NCBI GenBank assembly: GCA_002256435.1 | Contig: NKJC01000002.1 | Coordinates: forward strand, 124,001 to 188,000 | Length of the DNA stretch: 64,000 nt | Source of the DNA: Chitinophagaceae bacterium BSSC1 | GTDB lineage: Bacteria > Bacteroidota > Bacteroidia > Chitinophagales > Chitinophagaceae | Direction: 5' to 3' | Shown here: positions 9,304 through 19,526 of the stretch, piece by piece | Position numbering within the stretch: position 1 is the stretch's first letter | How the letters are laid out: the number at the start of each line of letters is the position of its first letter | Made by a program: the position numbers and the translations under genes | Notes under the pieces: generated by a model | The model's input: the letters and a program-made list of their open reading frames with translations, nothing else | Told to the model about the DNA's origin: nothing | Databases searched by the model: none

Positions 9304-9339
9304 AAAAAATCCGAAATTCAATTACTCGAATTTCGGATT
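9304..9339 (-). terminator. Terminator or attenuator between yajC and coaE, abutting the coaE start
   Basis: Perfect 12-base inverted repeat AATCCGAAATTC (9308-9319 / 9328-9339) with an 8-base loop. On the minus strand it is followed by six T directly next to the coaE ATG. It has the form of an intrinsic terminator for the nusB-DUF1573-yajC transcript and would also occlude the coaE initiation region. Confidence 0.75.
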
Positions 9340-9357
9340 AAAGCGGTGCTAAAACAA

Positions 9358-9699
9358 TTATTTCTTTTCTGCAACAGGCTTGTTCAAAGCTGCAGTCCAT
9401 TCCATACTAATAGAAGACTTTTCAATTTTCAAGTAGCTACCGGGGCTAACTTCTAATTGAATGGTATTGTCTTCGTTAATTTTATTAATGGTACCGTGGA
9501 TCCCTGCAATGGTTACAACTTTATCAGCTTTCTGCATATTGTCAACAAAGGATTTTTGCTCTTTTGCTTTTTTTGCCTGTGGACGAATCATGAACAACCA
9601 GAAAACCAGGATGATGGCACCCATCATCACCAATTGAACCATACCTCCGCCACCTTGTTGTGGATTACCTGCCAGGAAAATTGCATTCAAATAGAACAT
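9358..9699 (-). CDS. yajC: YajC, Sec translocon accessory subunit
   Basis: Small single-span inner membrane protein that associates with SecDF and SecYEG. 113 residues: a Gly-rich N-terminus (GNPQQGGGG), one transmembrane segment at about residues 20-40 (MVQLVMMGAIILVFWLFMI), the conserved RPQAKKAKEQ after the membrane, and a small cytoplasmic domain (VVTIAGIHGTINKINEDN). Its partner secDF is 5.5 kb away in this window. It lies 39 bases after the DUF1573 gene on the same strand. Confidence 0.94.
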   Translation of the reverse strand: MFYLNAIFLAGNPQQGGGGMVQLVMMGAIILVFWLFMIRPQAKKAKEQKSFVDNMQKADKVVTIAGIHGTINKINEDNTIQLEVSPGSYLKIEKSSISMEWTAALNKPVAEKK

Positions 9700-9738
9700 C
9701 GTGTATATTTTAATTTTTAAAAGACTCTTGCAAAGAAA

Positions 9739-10200
9739 CTATTTTTTTTCTACCGGCAAAGCCTTGTGGCCCTCTATTTTACCCGTAAAAACCAGTGTTT
9801 GATTGATCCCATTTGGCGTATTGGTAGTAACAAAGATGCTTTTATGCACTTCTCCAGTTTGAGACTTATTGGAATCAAATTCTCCTGTAACCATTCCCTC
9901 TGAACCTGGCGCGATGGCTCCTTTTGTAAAATCGGCCACTGTACAACCACAGCCTGCTTTTACATTGGTTAAAAACAAGGGTTTATTGCCTATGTTTTTC
10001 AATCTAAAGGTGACTGTCTTGGTCTCACCCATTTGCATGGTACCAAAATTGACAACTGAATCCAACCACTGTACCTTGGTAAAATTGGCTGAATCCGCAG
10101 CTGTAAAATCACCAATGGTTACTTTGTTACCTGGTTTTTCATCACATGCGGTTAATTGTAGGGTAAGCAGTATTACTGCCATGCTGACAAGCATCTTCAT
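9739..10200 (-). CDS. DUF1573 lipoprotein
   Basis: 153-residue predicted lipoprotein. Signal peptide MKMLVSMAVILLTLQ with lipobox L-T-A-C (C19), then one DUF1573 beta-sandwich domain (VVNFGTMQMGETKTVTF, the AGCGCT motif, then TGEFDSNKSQTGE). DUF1573 proteins are widespread in Bacteroidota and have no established function. In-frame ATGs at 10209 and 10245 also exist; ATG 10200 is two bases beyond the nusB stop and gives the cleanest signal peptide, while 10209 would overlap nusB by eight bases. Confidence 0.85.
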   Translation of the reverse strand: MKMLVSMAVILLTLQLTACDEKPGNKVTIGDFTAADSANFTKVQWLDSVVNFGTMQMGETKTVTFRLKNIGNKPLFLTNVKAGCGCTVADFTKGAIAPGSEGMVTGEFDSNKSQTGEVHKSIFVTTNTPNGINQTLVFTGKIEGHKALPVEKK

Positions 10201-10201
10201 G

Positions 10202-11134
10202 TTAAGCATTTTTGTTTTTGAACTGAACCTTGTGAATATCGCCATTGGCTAATAATTCCTTATGTATATTATCCAAAATTCCATTTACAAACTGCCCACT
10301 TTGAGGAGTGGAATATTCCTTTGCTAGGTCTATATATTCATTGATGGTAACCTTGGTAGGAATGGTTTCAAAATAAAGCAATTCACAAACACCCAAACGC
10401 ATTAGAATCATGTCTAGCAAAGCAATCCGCTCAGAATCCCAGTTCTTCAACTTGGGTTTAATGAGTTCCATGGTATAGTCTTCTTTGTCAATAGCAGTAG
10501 TGAGTAAGTTCTGAGCAAAATCCCATTTTTCCTGACCAACTAATTCATGTAAATCAAAACTTGTTGGCTTTTGTAAGTAATTCAACACCAATTGATCCAT
10601 CATTTCAGCATCGTCATCCCAATTGGAATACAATTCTTCTACATGGTTAATAAAGTCTTCATTTGGTAGCATGAGTTGGGTGAAAATCAATTTCATGATC
10701 TCTTTTTCCTTGGCCTTATCCCTACTCTGAGCCTGAATATATTCTTGGTATTTCTCCGTATCAGTTAATGCCTGATAAATTTTTCTCACCAATTCCTTGT
10801 CTATTTTTGAAGCAAGCTTACCATCTTCCACCGCTTTTTGAAAACTGGCTGATTCCAAAATCTGCCAAAGCAGGTCATTTCCTGCAATTTTGGTATTGAC
10901 ATTTAAATCTTCTTGAGATGGTAGATTTTTAGAAGCCCTCATTCTGGAGCTAGTTTCTGCAAATCGGGCTACTTCCGTTAAGAAATATACCAGATAAACA
11001 AACAATTCACTGGTTTGGTCTAGGTGCTTGCGTAACTGTGACACGGGAGACTTAAACAGACTGGGACTACTGGCAGACGCGGTCATGTATAGCAACTGCA
11101 TTACTTTAACGCGGATATTTCTTCTACTAATCAT
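10202..11134 (-). CDS. nusB: Transcription antitermination protein NusB (long Bacteroidota form)
   Basis: RNA-binding antitermination factor for rRNA transcription. 310 residues against about 140 in E. coli: the N-terminal half is an extra helical domain and the NusB fold lies at about 180-300 (WDFAQNLLTTAI to FVNGILDNIHKEL). The start ATG 11134 gives the conserved MISRRNIRVKVMQLLY. An ATG at 11194 is upstream of the promoter's -33 box and cannot be used. First gene of a nusB-DUF1573-yajC operon. Confidence 0.92.
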   Translation of the reverse strand: MISRRNIRVKVMQLLYMTASASSPSLFKSPVSQLRKHLDQTSELFVYLVYFLTEVARFAETSSRMRASKNLPSQEDLNVNTKIAGNDLLWQILESASFQKAVEDGKLASKIDKELVRKIYQALTDTEKYQEYIQAQSRDKAKEKEIMKLIFTQLMLPNEDFINHVEELYSNWDDDAEMMDQLVLNYLQKPTSFDLHELVGQEKWDFAQNLLTTAIDKEDYTMELIKPKLKNWDSERIALLDMILMRLGVCELLYFETIPTKVTINEYIDLAKEYSTPQSGQFVNGILDNIHKELLANGDIHKVQFKNKNA

Positions 11135-11158
11135 TAGATAAGAACTTGTTTGGGAGCG

Positions 11159-11189
11159 CAAAGTTACCAAATTAATTGGGGTAGGCAAA
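11159..11189 (-). promoter_or_regulatory. nusB operon promoter, full consensus match
   Basis: On the minus strand, TTTG (11189-11186), exactly 19 bases, then TAACTTTG (11166-11159). This is an exact match to TTTG-N19-TAnnTTTG and lies 24 bases before ATG 11134. Confidence 0.75.
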
Positions 11190-11227
11190 GCCATTTTGCG
11201 GATCTACCCAAAATACCGGGTGCAATA

Positions 11228-11260
11228 TTGACATTATTTCTGCTTAACCCTGTATGTTTG
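11228..11260 (+). promoter_or_regulatory. Candidate groESL promoter
   Basis: TTG (11228-11230), 22 bases, TATGTTTG (11253-11260). This would give a 5' leader of about 135 bases holding a small AACCC/GGGTT hairpin (11282-11297). No CIRCE element (TTAGCACTC-N9-GAGTGCTAA) is visible in this region. Confidence 0.45.
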
Positions 11261-11403
11261 CCACCATTTATGACAGACTTGAACCCAAAACAGGGTTAAA
11301 ACAGGTTTTTTATGAAAAATTGACTTACTCTGCTCCTATGGCATGGAAATGGCTGAATGGCAGATAGTTATTCTTTAACCAACTATTTAAAAACAATAAC
11401 GTT

Positions 11404-11685
11404 ATGGCTAAAAAATTACAAGTTACCCCATTACATGACAGGGTAATCGTTAAGCCTGCTGCTGCAGAAGAAAAAACTGCCGGTGGCATCATCATCCCAG
11501 ATACCGCAAAGGAAAAACCACAACGCGGAACAATTGTAGCTGCCGGAACCGGTAAGAAAGACGAGCCGATGACTGTGAAAGTAGGCGACAATGTATTGTA
11601 TGGCAAATATGCCGGTACAGAAATCAGCATTGAAGGACAAGACTTGCTGATCATGAGAGAAAGCGACATCCTGGCGATTGTTTAA
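11404..11685 (+). CDS. groES: Co-chaperonin GroES
   Basis: Heptameric lid of the GroEL chamber, 93 residues. Family signature [24 protein letters not shown], the mobile loop around [10 protein letters not shown], and the ending [13 protein letters not shown]. It lies 40 bases upstream of groEL in the usual operon. Confidence 0.97.
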   Translation: MAKKLQVTPLHDRVIVKPAAAEEKTAGGIIIPDTAKEKPQRGTIVAAGTGKKDEPMTVKVGDNVLYGKYAGTEISIEGQDLLIMRESDILAIV

Positions 11686-11725
11686 TCATACGCCCAATTT
11701 ATAAACATTCTAAAATCAAAATAGC

Positions 11726-13360
<1,635 letters not shown>

Positions 13361-13382
13361 TCTTAATAGGAAAGTCTATAAT

Positions 13383-14093
13383 TTATCCCCTCGAACCATT
13401 CGAGGGGATTTTTTTTGTCCACCATTCTGTATTGATAAACCCAAGGGTTAATAATAAAACGGCTAACCCATAGGTAATCATAACGGGTATGTCTAAGTCA
13501 TGTCTATGCCATAGGAACTTATTTAAAGCCAACAATCCATCAGACAACACAAAAAAACCGGCTCCTGGTATAAAATATTTGATGGCAGTACTATGTAAGG
13601 TTTCTGATGCGGCTAGATTAGCAGCCAAAATGGTCATTAAACTGATCAAACCCATATATGCCATGATGGGCAGCAACATAGGTCCTAATTGGTCTTTAAT
13701 TTGAAAAACAATCAAAGAGCAAGTAATTACTAAAATGCCAAAAGCTAATAAAGCAGGCTGTAATTTTCCGGGTTTTAAAGGTTGTAATTGCAAAAAATAC
13801 AAACTATTGCAAACATGGGTAGTCATGAATCCAAGCATCCCAAATAGAAAATACTGTTCTCCTGATAAGGCCAATAACCAATCACCGGCAAAAGCACCAA
13901 CCAAACCCAACCAAGGAAGCCAAGACTGTTTTTGAAAGGAAACCCCTTTAAAAAGCCCTAATAATAGCATCAACATGGGCACTAGCAGCAATTTAGAATA
14001 GAACCTAAGTTCTGACCATTCCAAAGTAATGGCCAAGCAATGAAAGACTAAAATGGCCAAAAACAATATGGGGCCGTATTTTTTGAAAGACAT
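13383..14093 (-). CDS. YhhN/TMEM86-family membrane protein (lysoplasmalogenase-like)
   Basis: 236-residue protein with about eight hydrophobic segments, fitting the YhhN family, whose animal members hydrolyse lysoplasmalogens; bacterial function is little known. Family-like features: SKLLLVPMLMLLL, then WLPWLGLVGAFAGDWLLAL, and later FFVLSDGLLALNKF, whose acidic residues are the proposed active-site positions. Its last codons (SNGSRG-stop) lie within the hairpin of the groEL terminator from the opposite strand. Confidence 0.78.
   Translation of the reverse strand: MSFKKYGPILFLAILVFHCLAITLEWSELRFYSKLLLVPMLMLLLGLFKGVSFQKQSWLPWLGLVGAFAGDWLLALSGEQYFLFGMLGFMTTHVCNSLYFLQLQPLKPGKLQPALLAFGILVITCSLIVFQIKDQLGPMLLPIMAYMGLISLMTILAANLAASETLHSTAIKYFIPGAGFFVLSDGLLALNKFLWHRHDLDIPVMITYGLAVLLLTLGFINTEWWTKKIPSNGSRG
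13385..13417 (+). terminator. groEL terminator, overlapping the 3' end of the convergent yhhN-like gene
   Basis: Eleven-base stem ATCCCCTCGAA/TTCGAGGGGAT (13385-13395 / 13399-13409) and T8. The stop codon and final residues of the minus-strand gene lie in the stem. Confidence 0.88.
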
Positions 14094-14141
14094 GGAACCG
14101 TTTTAGGGTGTTAAATCTAGTAAAAGAAAGTTTGCATTTGC

Positions 14142-14149
14142 TAATTTTG
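14142..14149 (+). promoter_or_regulatory. -7 box (TAATTTTG) four bases from the start codon
   Basis: TAATTTTG ends at 14149, and the ATG begins at 14154. A leaderless or nearly leaderless mRNA would result. No clear -33 box. Confidence 0.4.
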
Positions 14150-14153
14150 CTGA

Positions 14154-14498
14154 ATGATTACGGATGAAGAAGAGAAATTCTACCAATATTGGTCTATCAC
14201 AAGAACCACTTATAAAACTAGTATCCGCCCTTATTTAAAAGGACTTTCTATAGGATTTGCAATTGGTGTAGGCATTCTTTTGACCATCTATCTAGGATGG
14301 TATTCTCGGGCCAATATGCAAGCAAATACCGTATTGAATCCATTTTTATTCTTATTGGCCATTTCTATTGTTGCTTTTTTTATGGCATTTATATATAGGA
14401 ATTATCAATGGGAACAGCATGAACAAAGGTTCCAAATCATACATGCCAAAAAATTAAGGGCAGAAAAAAACTTGTCCAATGCAGCCTTAGGGCATTAA
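14154..14498 (+). CDS. Small two-span membrane protein of unknown function
   Basis: 114 residues, not recognised. An acidic N-terminus (MITDEEEKFYQYW), transmembrane segments at about 30-50 (GLSIGFAIGVGILLTIYLGW) and 61-80, then a charged C-terminal tail rich in Gln, Lys and Arg that could be helical. Both termini are predicted cytoplasmic. It lies 40 bases upstream of the FKBP lipoprotein gene on the same strand and may share its transcript. Confidence 0.7.
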   Translation: MITDEEEKFYQYWSITRTTYKTSIRPYLKGLSIGFAIGVGILLTIYLGWYSRANMQANTVLNPFLFLLAISIVAFFMAFIYRNYQWEQHEQRFQIIHAKKLRAEKNLSNAALGH

Positions 14499-14537
14499 TT
14501 TGCGTCTTAATAGCAATTCAAACAATAAAATAGACTA

Positions 14538-15008
14538 ATGAAAAAACTGATTTTAGCAAGTAGCCTGTTCATTTTTGCTGCTTTATCCTGTGGAAAGACT
14601 GATACTTCAGGTTGTCAACCCGCCACTGTTGCGGCAGAAAAAGCTACTATGGTAGCATATTGCACAGCAAATGCTATCAACTATACGGAACATAGCTCTG
14701 GAATTTTATATGAAATTTCTCCTCAAGGAACTGGAGTTGCTCCTACCCTAACCAATAAAGTATATGTTACTTATACTGGTAAACTGTTAAACGGAACTGA
14801 ATTTGATAAAGGAACCAATCCTTCTTTAACCGGTTGGACCCTAAATCAACTGATTGATGGTTGGAAAATTGGTCTTCCTTTACTTAAAGCTGGCGGAAAA
14901 ATCAAAATGGTTATCCCTTCTTCTTTGGCTTATGGTTGTTCAGGTAGTGGTAGTATCCCATCTAACTCTCCCTTATATTTTGAAATCAGTTTGGTTAGCG
15001 TTCAATAA
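14538..15008 (+). CDS. FKBP-type peptidyl-prolyl isomerase, lipoprotein
   Basis: 156-residue periplasmic or outer-membrane-anchored proline isomerase. Lipoprotein signal with lipobox A-L-S-C (C18). The FKBP domain covers about 65-155: VYVTYTGKLLNGTEFDKG, the core Trp in IDGWKIGLPLLKAGGKIKMVIPS, and the LAYG turn, so the active-site aromatic and Asp residues are present. The linker after C18 is Cys/Thr-rich (GKTDTSGCQ). It has its own terminator. Confidence 0.88.
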   Translation: MKKLILASSLFIFAALSCGKTDTSGCQPATVAAEKATMVAYCTANAINYTEHSSGILYEISPQGTGVAPTLTNKVYVTYTGKLLNGTEFDKGTNPSLTGWTLNQLIDGWKIGLPLLKAGGKIKMVIPSSLAYGCSGSGSIPSNSPLYFEISLVSVQ

Positions 15009-15044
15009 TTTCAGCTACCCAAAACAGTAAAATACAGCATGTAG

Positions 15045-15090
15045 AAAGCCCCAAAAACAGGTAATTTCCCTGATTTTGGGGCTTTTTTTG
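15045..15090 (+). terminator. Terminator of the FKBP gene
   Basis: Stem AAGCCCCAAAA / TTTTGGGGCTT ending at 15084 with a T7 run. The loop holds a second small CAGG/CCTG stem. Confidence 0.85.
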
Positions 15091-15153
15091 CACCTGTCTG
15101 GCCTTTCTCCCAGCAATCTATTCAGGGGTATACTTAATTCATTCCCATTCCCC

Positions 15154-15161
15154 TATCTTTG
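15154..15161 (+). promoter_or_regulatory. Candidate -7 box (TATCTTTG) for secDF
   Basis: TATCTTTG lies 33 bases before the secDF ATG. No clear -33 box. Confidence 0.4.
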
Positions 15162-15194
15162 CCGCTCTAAAAAATTTTGTAAACCGTTACTAAT

Positions 15195-18100
15195 ATGCAA
15201 CTGAAAGGTTTAGTGCGCTTCTTTGCGATTGCCCTTATTTTGATCTGCTTGTATCAATTGTCTTTTACTTGGTTTGTTCGCAACCATGAGGGAGAAATGG
15301 AAACCAAAGCAGATATGTGGATGAAAAGATTCCCAAGCCCGGAGCAACAGTATCCAGGTAACAAGGAACTCCAATCAGCTTACACTGATAGTTTGAAAGA
15401 AGTGAAAAAACAGCGCTTGCAGCGTTTGTTGGATAGTACCAAAGACAGTAAGCTGGCTTTTGGTATGACCACATACAGAAGCGCTAAAGAAAAAGAACTC
15501 TTGTTGGGTCTTGACTTACAAGGAGGTATGAGTGTAACCATGGAAGTTGGTCTAGGAGACTTGATCAAATCTTTGGCTAACTATACCAAGGATCCTCTTT
15601 TCTTGAAAGCTTTAGAAAACGCCAATGCTAGAAAAGCCAATAGTGGCGCTGATTTGATTTCTTTGTTTTCTGAAGAATTCAAAAAGGTAAACCCTACTGC
15701 TAAATTGGCTCCTTATTTTGCAACCAGAAGTAATGGCAAAGTAAAATTTGACGCTTCTGATGATGCAGTATTGACTTATTTGCGTGAGCAAGCCAAAGCG
15801 GCATTTGACAATACCTATCGCATTTTGCGCACACGTATTGACCAATTTGGTGTATCCTCTCCCAATATCAACCCTGATCCATCTAAGAGCATCATTAATA
15901 TTGAATTGGCTGGGATCAATGATAAAGAGCGTGTTCGTAAATACCTTCAAGCAACTGCTAACTTGCAGTTCTTTGAAATGTATACTTTAGAAAGTAAGGA
16001 TTTACAAAGTGGTATTGTGGCTGCTGACAAAGCAGTTCAAGAATATTTGAATGGCGTAAAACCTACTGATACTGTTAAAGCCAAAAAAGATACCGCTACA
16101 AAAGCAGTTGCAACTACACAAGTAGATACTTCTAAAGCTGCTTCAATTTCTGCAGTGGCAAAGGATACCAACAAATCAGCTATTGCTAAAACAGATACTA
16201 CCAAGGCTAAATTGAATGAGTCTCCTATTGTTAGATTAATTCAGTTTACCCAACCTTACCAAGGTCGTGGTGGTAAAACTTTGTTCCCATCTAATATTGG
16301 ATACATTGCTACCAAGGATACTGGGGCGCTGAATGATTACCTGAGAATGGATTTGGTGAAAAACAAATTCCCTTCTAACCTGGTATTCATGTATGGTAAA
16401 GTAGACGGTTCAGATCCTAAAACCCAAGATGTTTTGATGCTGTATGCAATCAAAACCTTGGACAATGGCCAAGCAGAATTAGAAGGTGATCATATCACTA
16501 ATGCTGGTCAGGATTATGACGAAAGAGGCCGTATTGCCATCAAAATGAATATGGACAAGATTGGCGCCAATATCTGGGCCAAAATGACTACTAGAAACGT
16601 AGACAAACCCATTGCCATTGTTTTGGACAATTTTGTATACTCTGCTCCAAATGTAAATGACCCTATTACTACTGGTAATTCACAAATCAGCGGTAGCTAT
16701 ACTATTAAAGAAGCACAAGACCTTTCTGAATTGTTAACCAGTGGTAAATTAACTGCTCCTGCTAGAATTGTGGCAGAACAGCAAGTTGGTCCTACACTTG
16801 GTGCTGAATCCATTAAGGGTGGTGCTATGTCTTTCTTGATCTCTTTCATTGTCATCTTTGCTTTAATGCTCCTCTACTTTAATACTGGTGGATGGGTAGC
16901 AAATATTGCCTTGATCTTGAACTTATTGTTCACCATTGGTATCCTAAGTGCTTTAGGCTTTACGCTTACTGCTCCTGGTATTGCCGGTTTGGTATTGACC
17001 ATTGGTTTGGCCGTGGATACCAACGTTATCATCTTTGAGCGTATCAAAGAAGAATTGACCAAGGGTAAGAGCTATCAAAATGCCGTGAACGATGGTTACC
17101 AACGTTCATTGGCTCCAGTTTTGGATGCCCACGTAACCACTTTATTAACTGCCTTAATCTTGGCTTACTTTGGTCTTGGTCCTGTATTGGGCTTTGCTAC
17201 CACTCAGATTATTGGTATCCTGTTGAGTTTGTTCTGCGGTATCTTAGTATCTCGCTTGATCACAGACTGGTATATGGGTAAGAATCGCCACTTTGAATAT
17301 TTCACTGGCATTTCTAAGCGCATATTTAAACACGCTTCTTTCAAATTCATCGAATACAGAAAATTTGCTTACGGAATTTCAGTAGTGGTATTTGTATTGG
17401 GTGTTGGATCTTTCTTCCATGGTTTTAAAGAAGGTGTGGAATTTGAAGGTGGTAGAAGCTACACTGTGAAGTTTGACAAGCCTGTTAAAGAAGAAGAAAT
17501 TCGTTCAGCTTTGAAAACAACTTTTGGTGAAGACGTAATTACTAAAACAGTTGGTTCAAATAAGCAGATCAATATCACTACTGCATTCAAAATCAAAGAA
17601 AGCGGCAACAACGTTGATTCTCTTGTAGAAAACATGTTGTACACTGGTTTGAAACCATTTATTCCAGCTAACGTTACATTCTCAGAATTTGAAAGCAAGT
17701 ACAAACAAAGTTCTCAAACCGTTCTACCTACCATTTCAGACGACCTGAAATCTGGTGCGGCTAAAGCGGTAATCTTTGGTATGATCATTATTTGCTTGTA
17801 CATCTTTATCCGATTCCGTGACTGGCGTTATTCTTTGGGAACCATTTTCTCCCTATTGCATGACGTTTTTGTAACACTGATTGTATTTAGTTTCTTGAGA
17901 GATTTTGTACCATTCCCACTTGAAATTGACCAGCACTTTATTGCGGCTGTGTTAACAGTTATTGGTTTCTCTATGAACGATACCGTAATTGTATACGATA
18001 GGATTCGTGAAGACAGCAAATTGATGAAGGGTGAATCTAATGCCACTATCATCAACCGAGCCATCAATGAAACCTTGAGCAGAACCATTATGACTTCATT

Positions 18101-18281
18101 AACCGTATTCTTAACCATCTTAATTCTCTTCATCTTTGGTGGTGAAGTAACTAGAGGTTTTGCTTTCGCGATGTTAATTGGGGTAATTACTGGTACTTAC
18201 TCTTCTATCTTTGTTGCTGCACCAGTATTGGTGGATTTTGCAAAGAACAAGCCATTAGGCAAATCAGATGCTAAGAAATAA
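15195..18281 (+). CDS. secDF: SecDF fusion, protein translocase accessory subunit
   Basis: RND-type membrane protein that uses the proton gradient to pull secreted proteins through SecYEG. 1028 residues with SecD and SecF fused, as usual in Bacteroidota. TM1 is at about 7-25, the large periplasmic P1 region runs to about 530, a SecD five-helix bundle follows with D608 in GLAVDTNVIIFERIKEEL, then the SecF half with its own periplasmic domain and D929 in SMNDTVIVYDRIRED. A Lys/Thr/Ala/Asp-rich low-complexity stretch at about 295-345 interrupts P1. Confidence 0.96.
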   Translation: MQLKGLVRFFAIALILICLYQLSFTWFVRNHEGEMETKADMWMKRFPSPEQQYPGNKELQSAYTDSLKEVKKQRLQRLLDSTKDSKLAFGMTTYRSAKEKELLLGLDLQGGMSVTMEVGLGDLIKSLANYTKDPLFLKALENANARKANSGADLISLFSEEFKKVNPTAKLAPYFATRSNGKVKFDASDDAVLTYLREQAKAAFDNTYRILRTRIDQFGVSSPNINPDPSKSIINIELAGINDKERVRKYLQATANLQFFEMYTLESKDLQSGIVAADKAVQEYLNGVKPTDTVKAKKDTATKAVATTQVDTSKAASISAVAKDTNKSAIAKTDTTKAKLNESPIVRLIQFTQPYQGRGGKTLFPSNIGYIATKDTGALNDYLRMDLVKNKFPSNLVFMYGKVDGSDPKTQDVLMLYAIKTLDNGQAELEGDHITNAGQDYDERGRIAIKMNMDKIGANIWAKMTTRNVDKPIAIVLDNFVYSAPNVNDPITTGNSQISGSYTIKEAQDLSELLTSGKLTAPARIVAEQQVGPTLGAESIKGGAMSFLISFIVIFALMLLYFNTGGWVANIALILNLLFTIGILSALGFTLTAPGIAGLVLTIGLAVDTNVIIFERIKEELTKGKSYQNAVNDGYQRSLAPVLDAHVTTLLTALILAYFGLGPVLGFATTQIIGILLSLFCGILVSRLITDWYMGKNRHFEYFTGISKRIFKHASFKFIEYRKFAYGISVVVFVLGVGSFFHGFKEGVEFEGGRSYTVKFDKPVKEEEIRSALKTTFGEDVITKTVGSNKQINITTAFKIKESGNNVDSLVENMLYTGLKPFIPANVTFSEFESKYKQSSQTVLPTISDDLKSGAAKAVIFGMIIICLYIFIRFRDWRYSLGTIFSLLHDVFVTLIVFSFLRDFVPFPLEIDQHFIAAVLTVIGFSMNDTVIVYDRIREDSKLMKGESNATIINRAINETLSRTIMTSLTVFLTILILFIFGGEVTRGFAFAMLIGVITGTYSSIFVAAPVLVDFAKNKPLGKSDAKK

Positions 18282-18298
18282 TCTACTCTTGTATAGAA

Positions 18299-18331
18299 AA
18301 AGCCCCGTCTAAAACGGGGCTTTTTTTTTGC
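18299..18331. terminator. Terminator of secDF, probably bidirectional
   Basis: Stem AGCCCCGT/ACGGGGCT (18301-18308 / 18314-18321), loop CTAAA, T9 after and A5 before. It sits between convergent genes. Confidence 0.88.
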
Positions 18332-18332
18332 G

Positions 18333-19526
18333 TTAATCCAATGTTGTGAGCCAAATTAAAGGGTTGCGTATAGGAAGATTTCTAATGACTTCTTGGTTCT
18401 CTGGAAAATGCTCCAGCTTTTTCCAGACCGCTAACCAATCAGACTGATGAAATGCCTGATAGCCAAAAATTAAAAATGGTTGAGCAATGGGCCATTGATC
18501 CCAAAACATCACGTCTTTTGCAAATGGCCAAGTAGATTTATTTTGTACATAGGGAACCATAAATTCAATGGCTTTGCGCAAATTTCTTCCATCGGATAAT
18601 TGGTACAGAAAAATGGATGCATTTTCCTGCTTGAGCAAATAAGCAATCATGGTCATTGCGTCTAAATTAAATAAGGAGTATCCATATGGTTTGGTTCTTT
18701 TTAATTCCAAAGGAAAGGACCCATCCAATGCTAATTGACCAGGTAACAATATTTGCTGATAACGCATAGAACAGTCTTTAATTAAAGAATCGTTCTTGGT
18801 TAATTGGGCAAAAGACAAAACCTGCATGACCCAACAACTGGCATGATTGTTTTTGGAATCCCTTTCATCTTTACCATAGGCATGCGTGGTTACCCATTGT
18901 AAATAATTAGCAAACCATTGTTTGATTAATGATAATTCTTTTGATGGAATTAATCCGGCTTTTTCTAAAACTCTAATAGACTGAGCTACTTCCATCATTT
19001 GAATCATATCAATAATACCAACACCCCTTCCAGTCACTTTTCCTTTAATGGCTTGTGCATATAATAAAGAAGGATTCATTCTTGTTGCTGTATCAACAAA
19101 CCAAGCGTTCAAATGCTTTAATCCAGCTGTTGCATATTGCTTATTTCCAGAAATCAAATAAGCAGATACCAAATTCCCCATCAATTGACTAAACCGAATC
19201 ATGGCTAATCTGTGTTGTACAAAATTATTGGGATTGGTTTGTCCATCTTTTTGAATATATGGGCCTTGAGGATTGCTATCATCGGGCCACCAATAATCTC
19301 CTTCTGAAAAAAAATCGTGTTGATTACCCGCAGATCTTTCAGCATAAAAAGCCGTTACTGTTATGGGCTTTTCTTGTATTGACAGTTTTGCTTTTTGAAG
19401 AATTTGCTTGGCTAAAACAGATTGAATTTCTTTACCAGTTGTATTTAATGCAAGTGGCGTTTTCTGAGCCTGAACTGAACTTGTACAAGAAAATAATAAG
19501 ATGGCAATAGGTAGTTGAGAACTCAT
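18333..19526 (-). CDS. Alginate-lyase-family (PL5-like, alpha/alpha barrel) secreted protein
   Basis: 397 residues with a signal peptide (hydrophobic 4-13; C14 could be a lipidation site or a plain Sec cleavage may follow at VQA). The sequence matches the alginate lyase PF05426 family: DYWWPDDSNPQGPYIQKDGQ near the N-terminus, GRGVGIIDMIQMMEVA, and the active-site-type NNHASCWVMQVL near residue 228, where Asn and His are catalytic in PL5 enzymes. The substrate need not be alginate. Its ATG overlaps the stop of the upstream TIM-barrel gene (ATGA), so the two are translationally coupled. Confidence 0.8.
   Translation of the reverse strand: MSSQLPIAILLFSCTSSVQAQKTPLALNTTGKEIQSVLAKQILQKAKLSIQEKPITVTAFYAERSAGNQHDFFSEGDYWWPDDSNPQGPYIQKDGQTNPNNFVQHRLAMIRFSQLMGNLVSAYLISGNKQYATAGLKHLNAWFVDTATRMNPSLLYAQAIKGKVTGRGVGIIDMIQMMEVAQSIRVLEKAGLIPSKELSLIKQWFANYLQWVTTHAYGKDERDSKNNHASCWVMQVLSFAQLTKNDSLIKDCSMRYQQILLPGQLALDGSFPLELKRTKPYGYSLFNLDAMTMIAYLLKQENASIFLYQLSDGRNLRKAIEFMVPYVQNKSTWPFAKDVMFWDQWPIAQPFLIFGYQAFHQSDWLAVWKKLEHFPENQEVIRNLPIRNPLIWLTTLD

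Noticed and set aside
11195..11403. Search for a CIRCE/HrcA operator before groES
   Set aside because: No TTAGCACTC-N9-GAGTGCTAA-like inverted repeat is visible; only a weak five-base hairpin.
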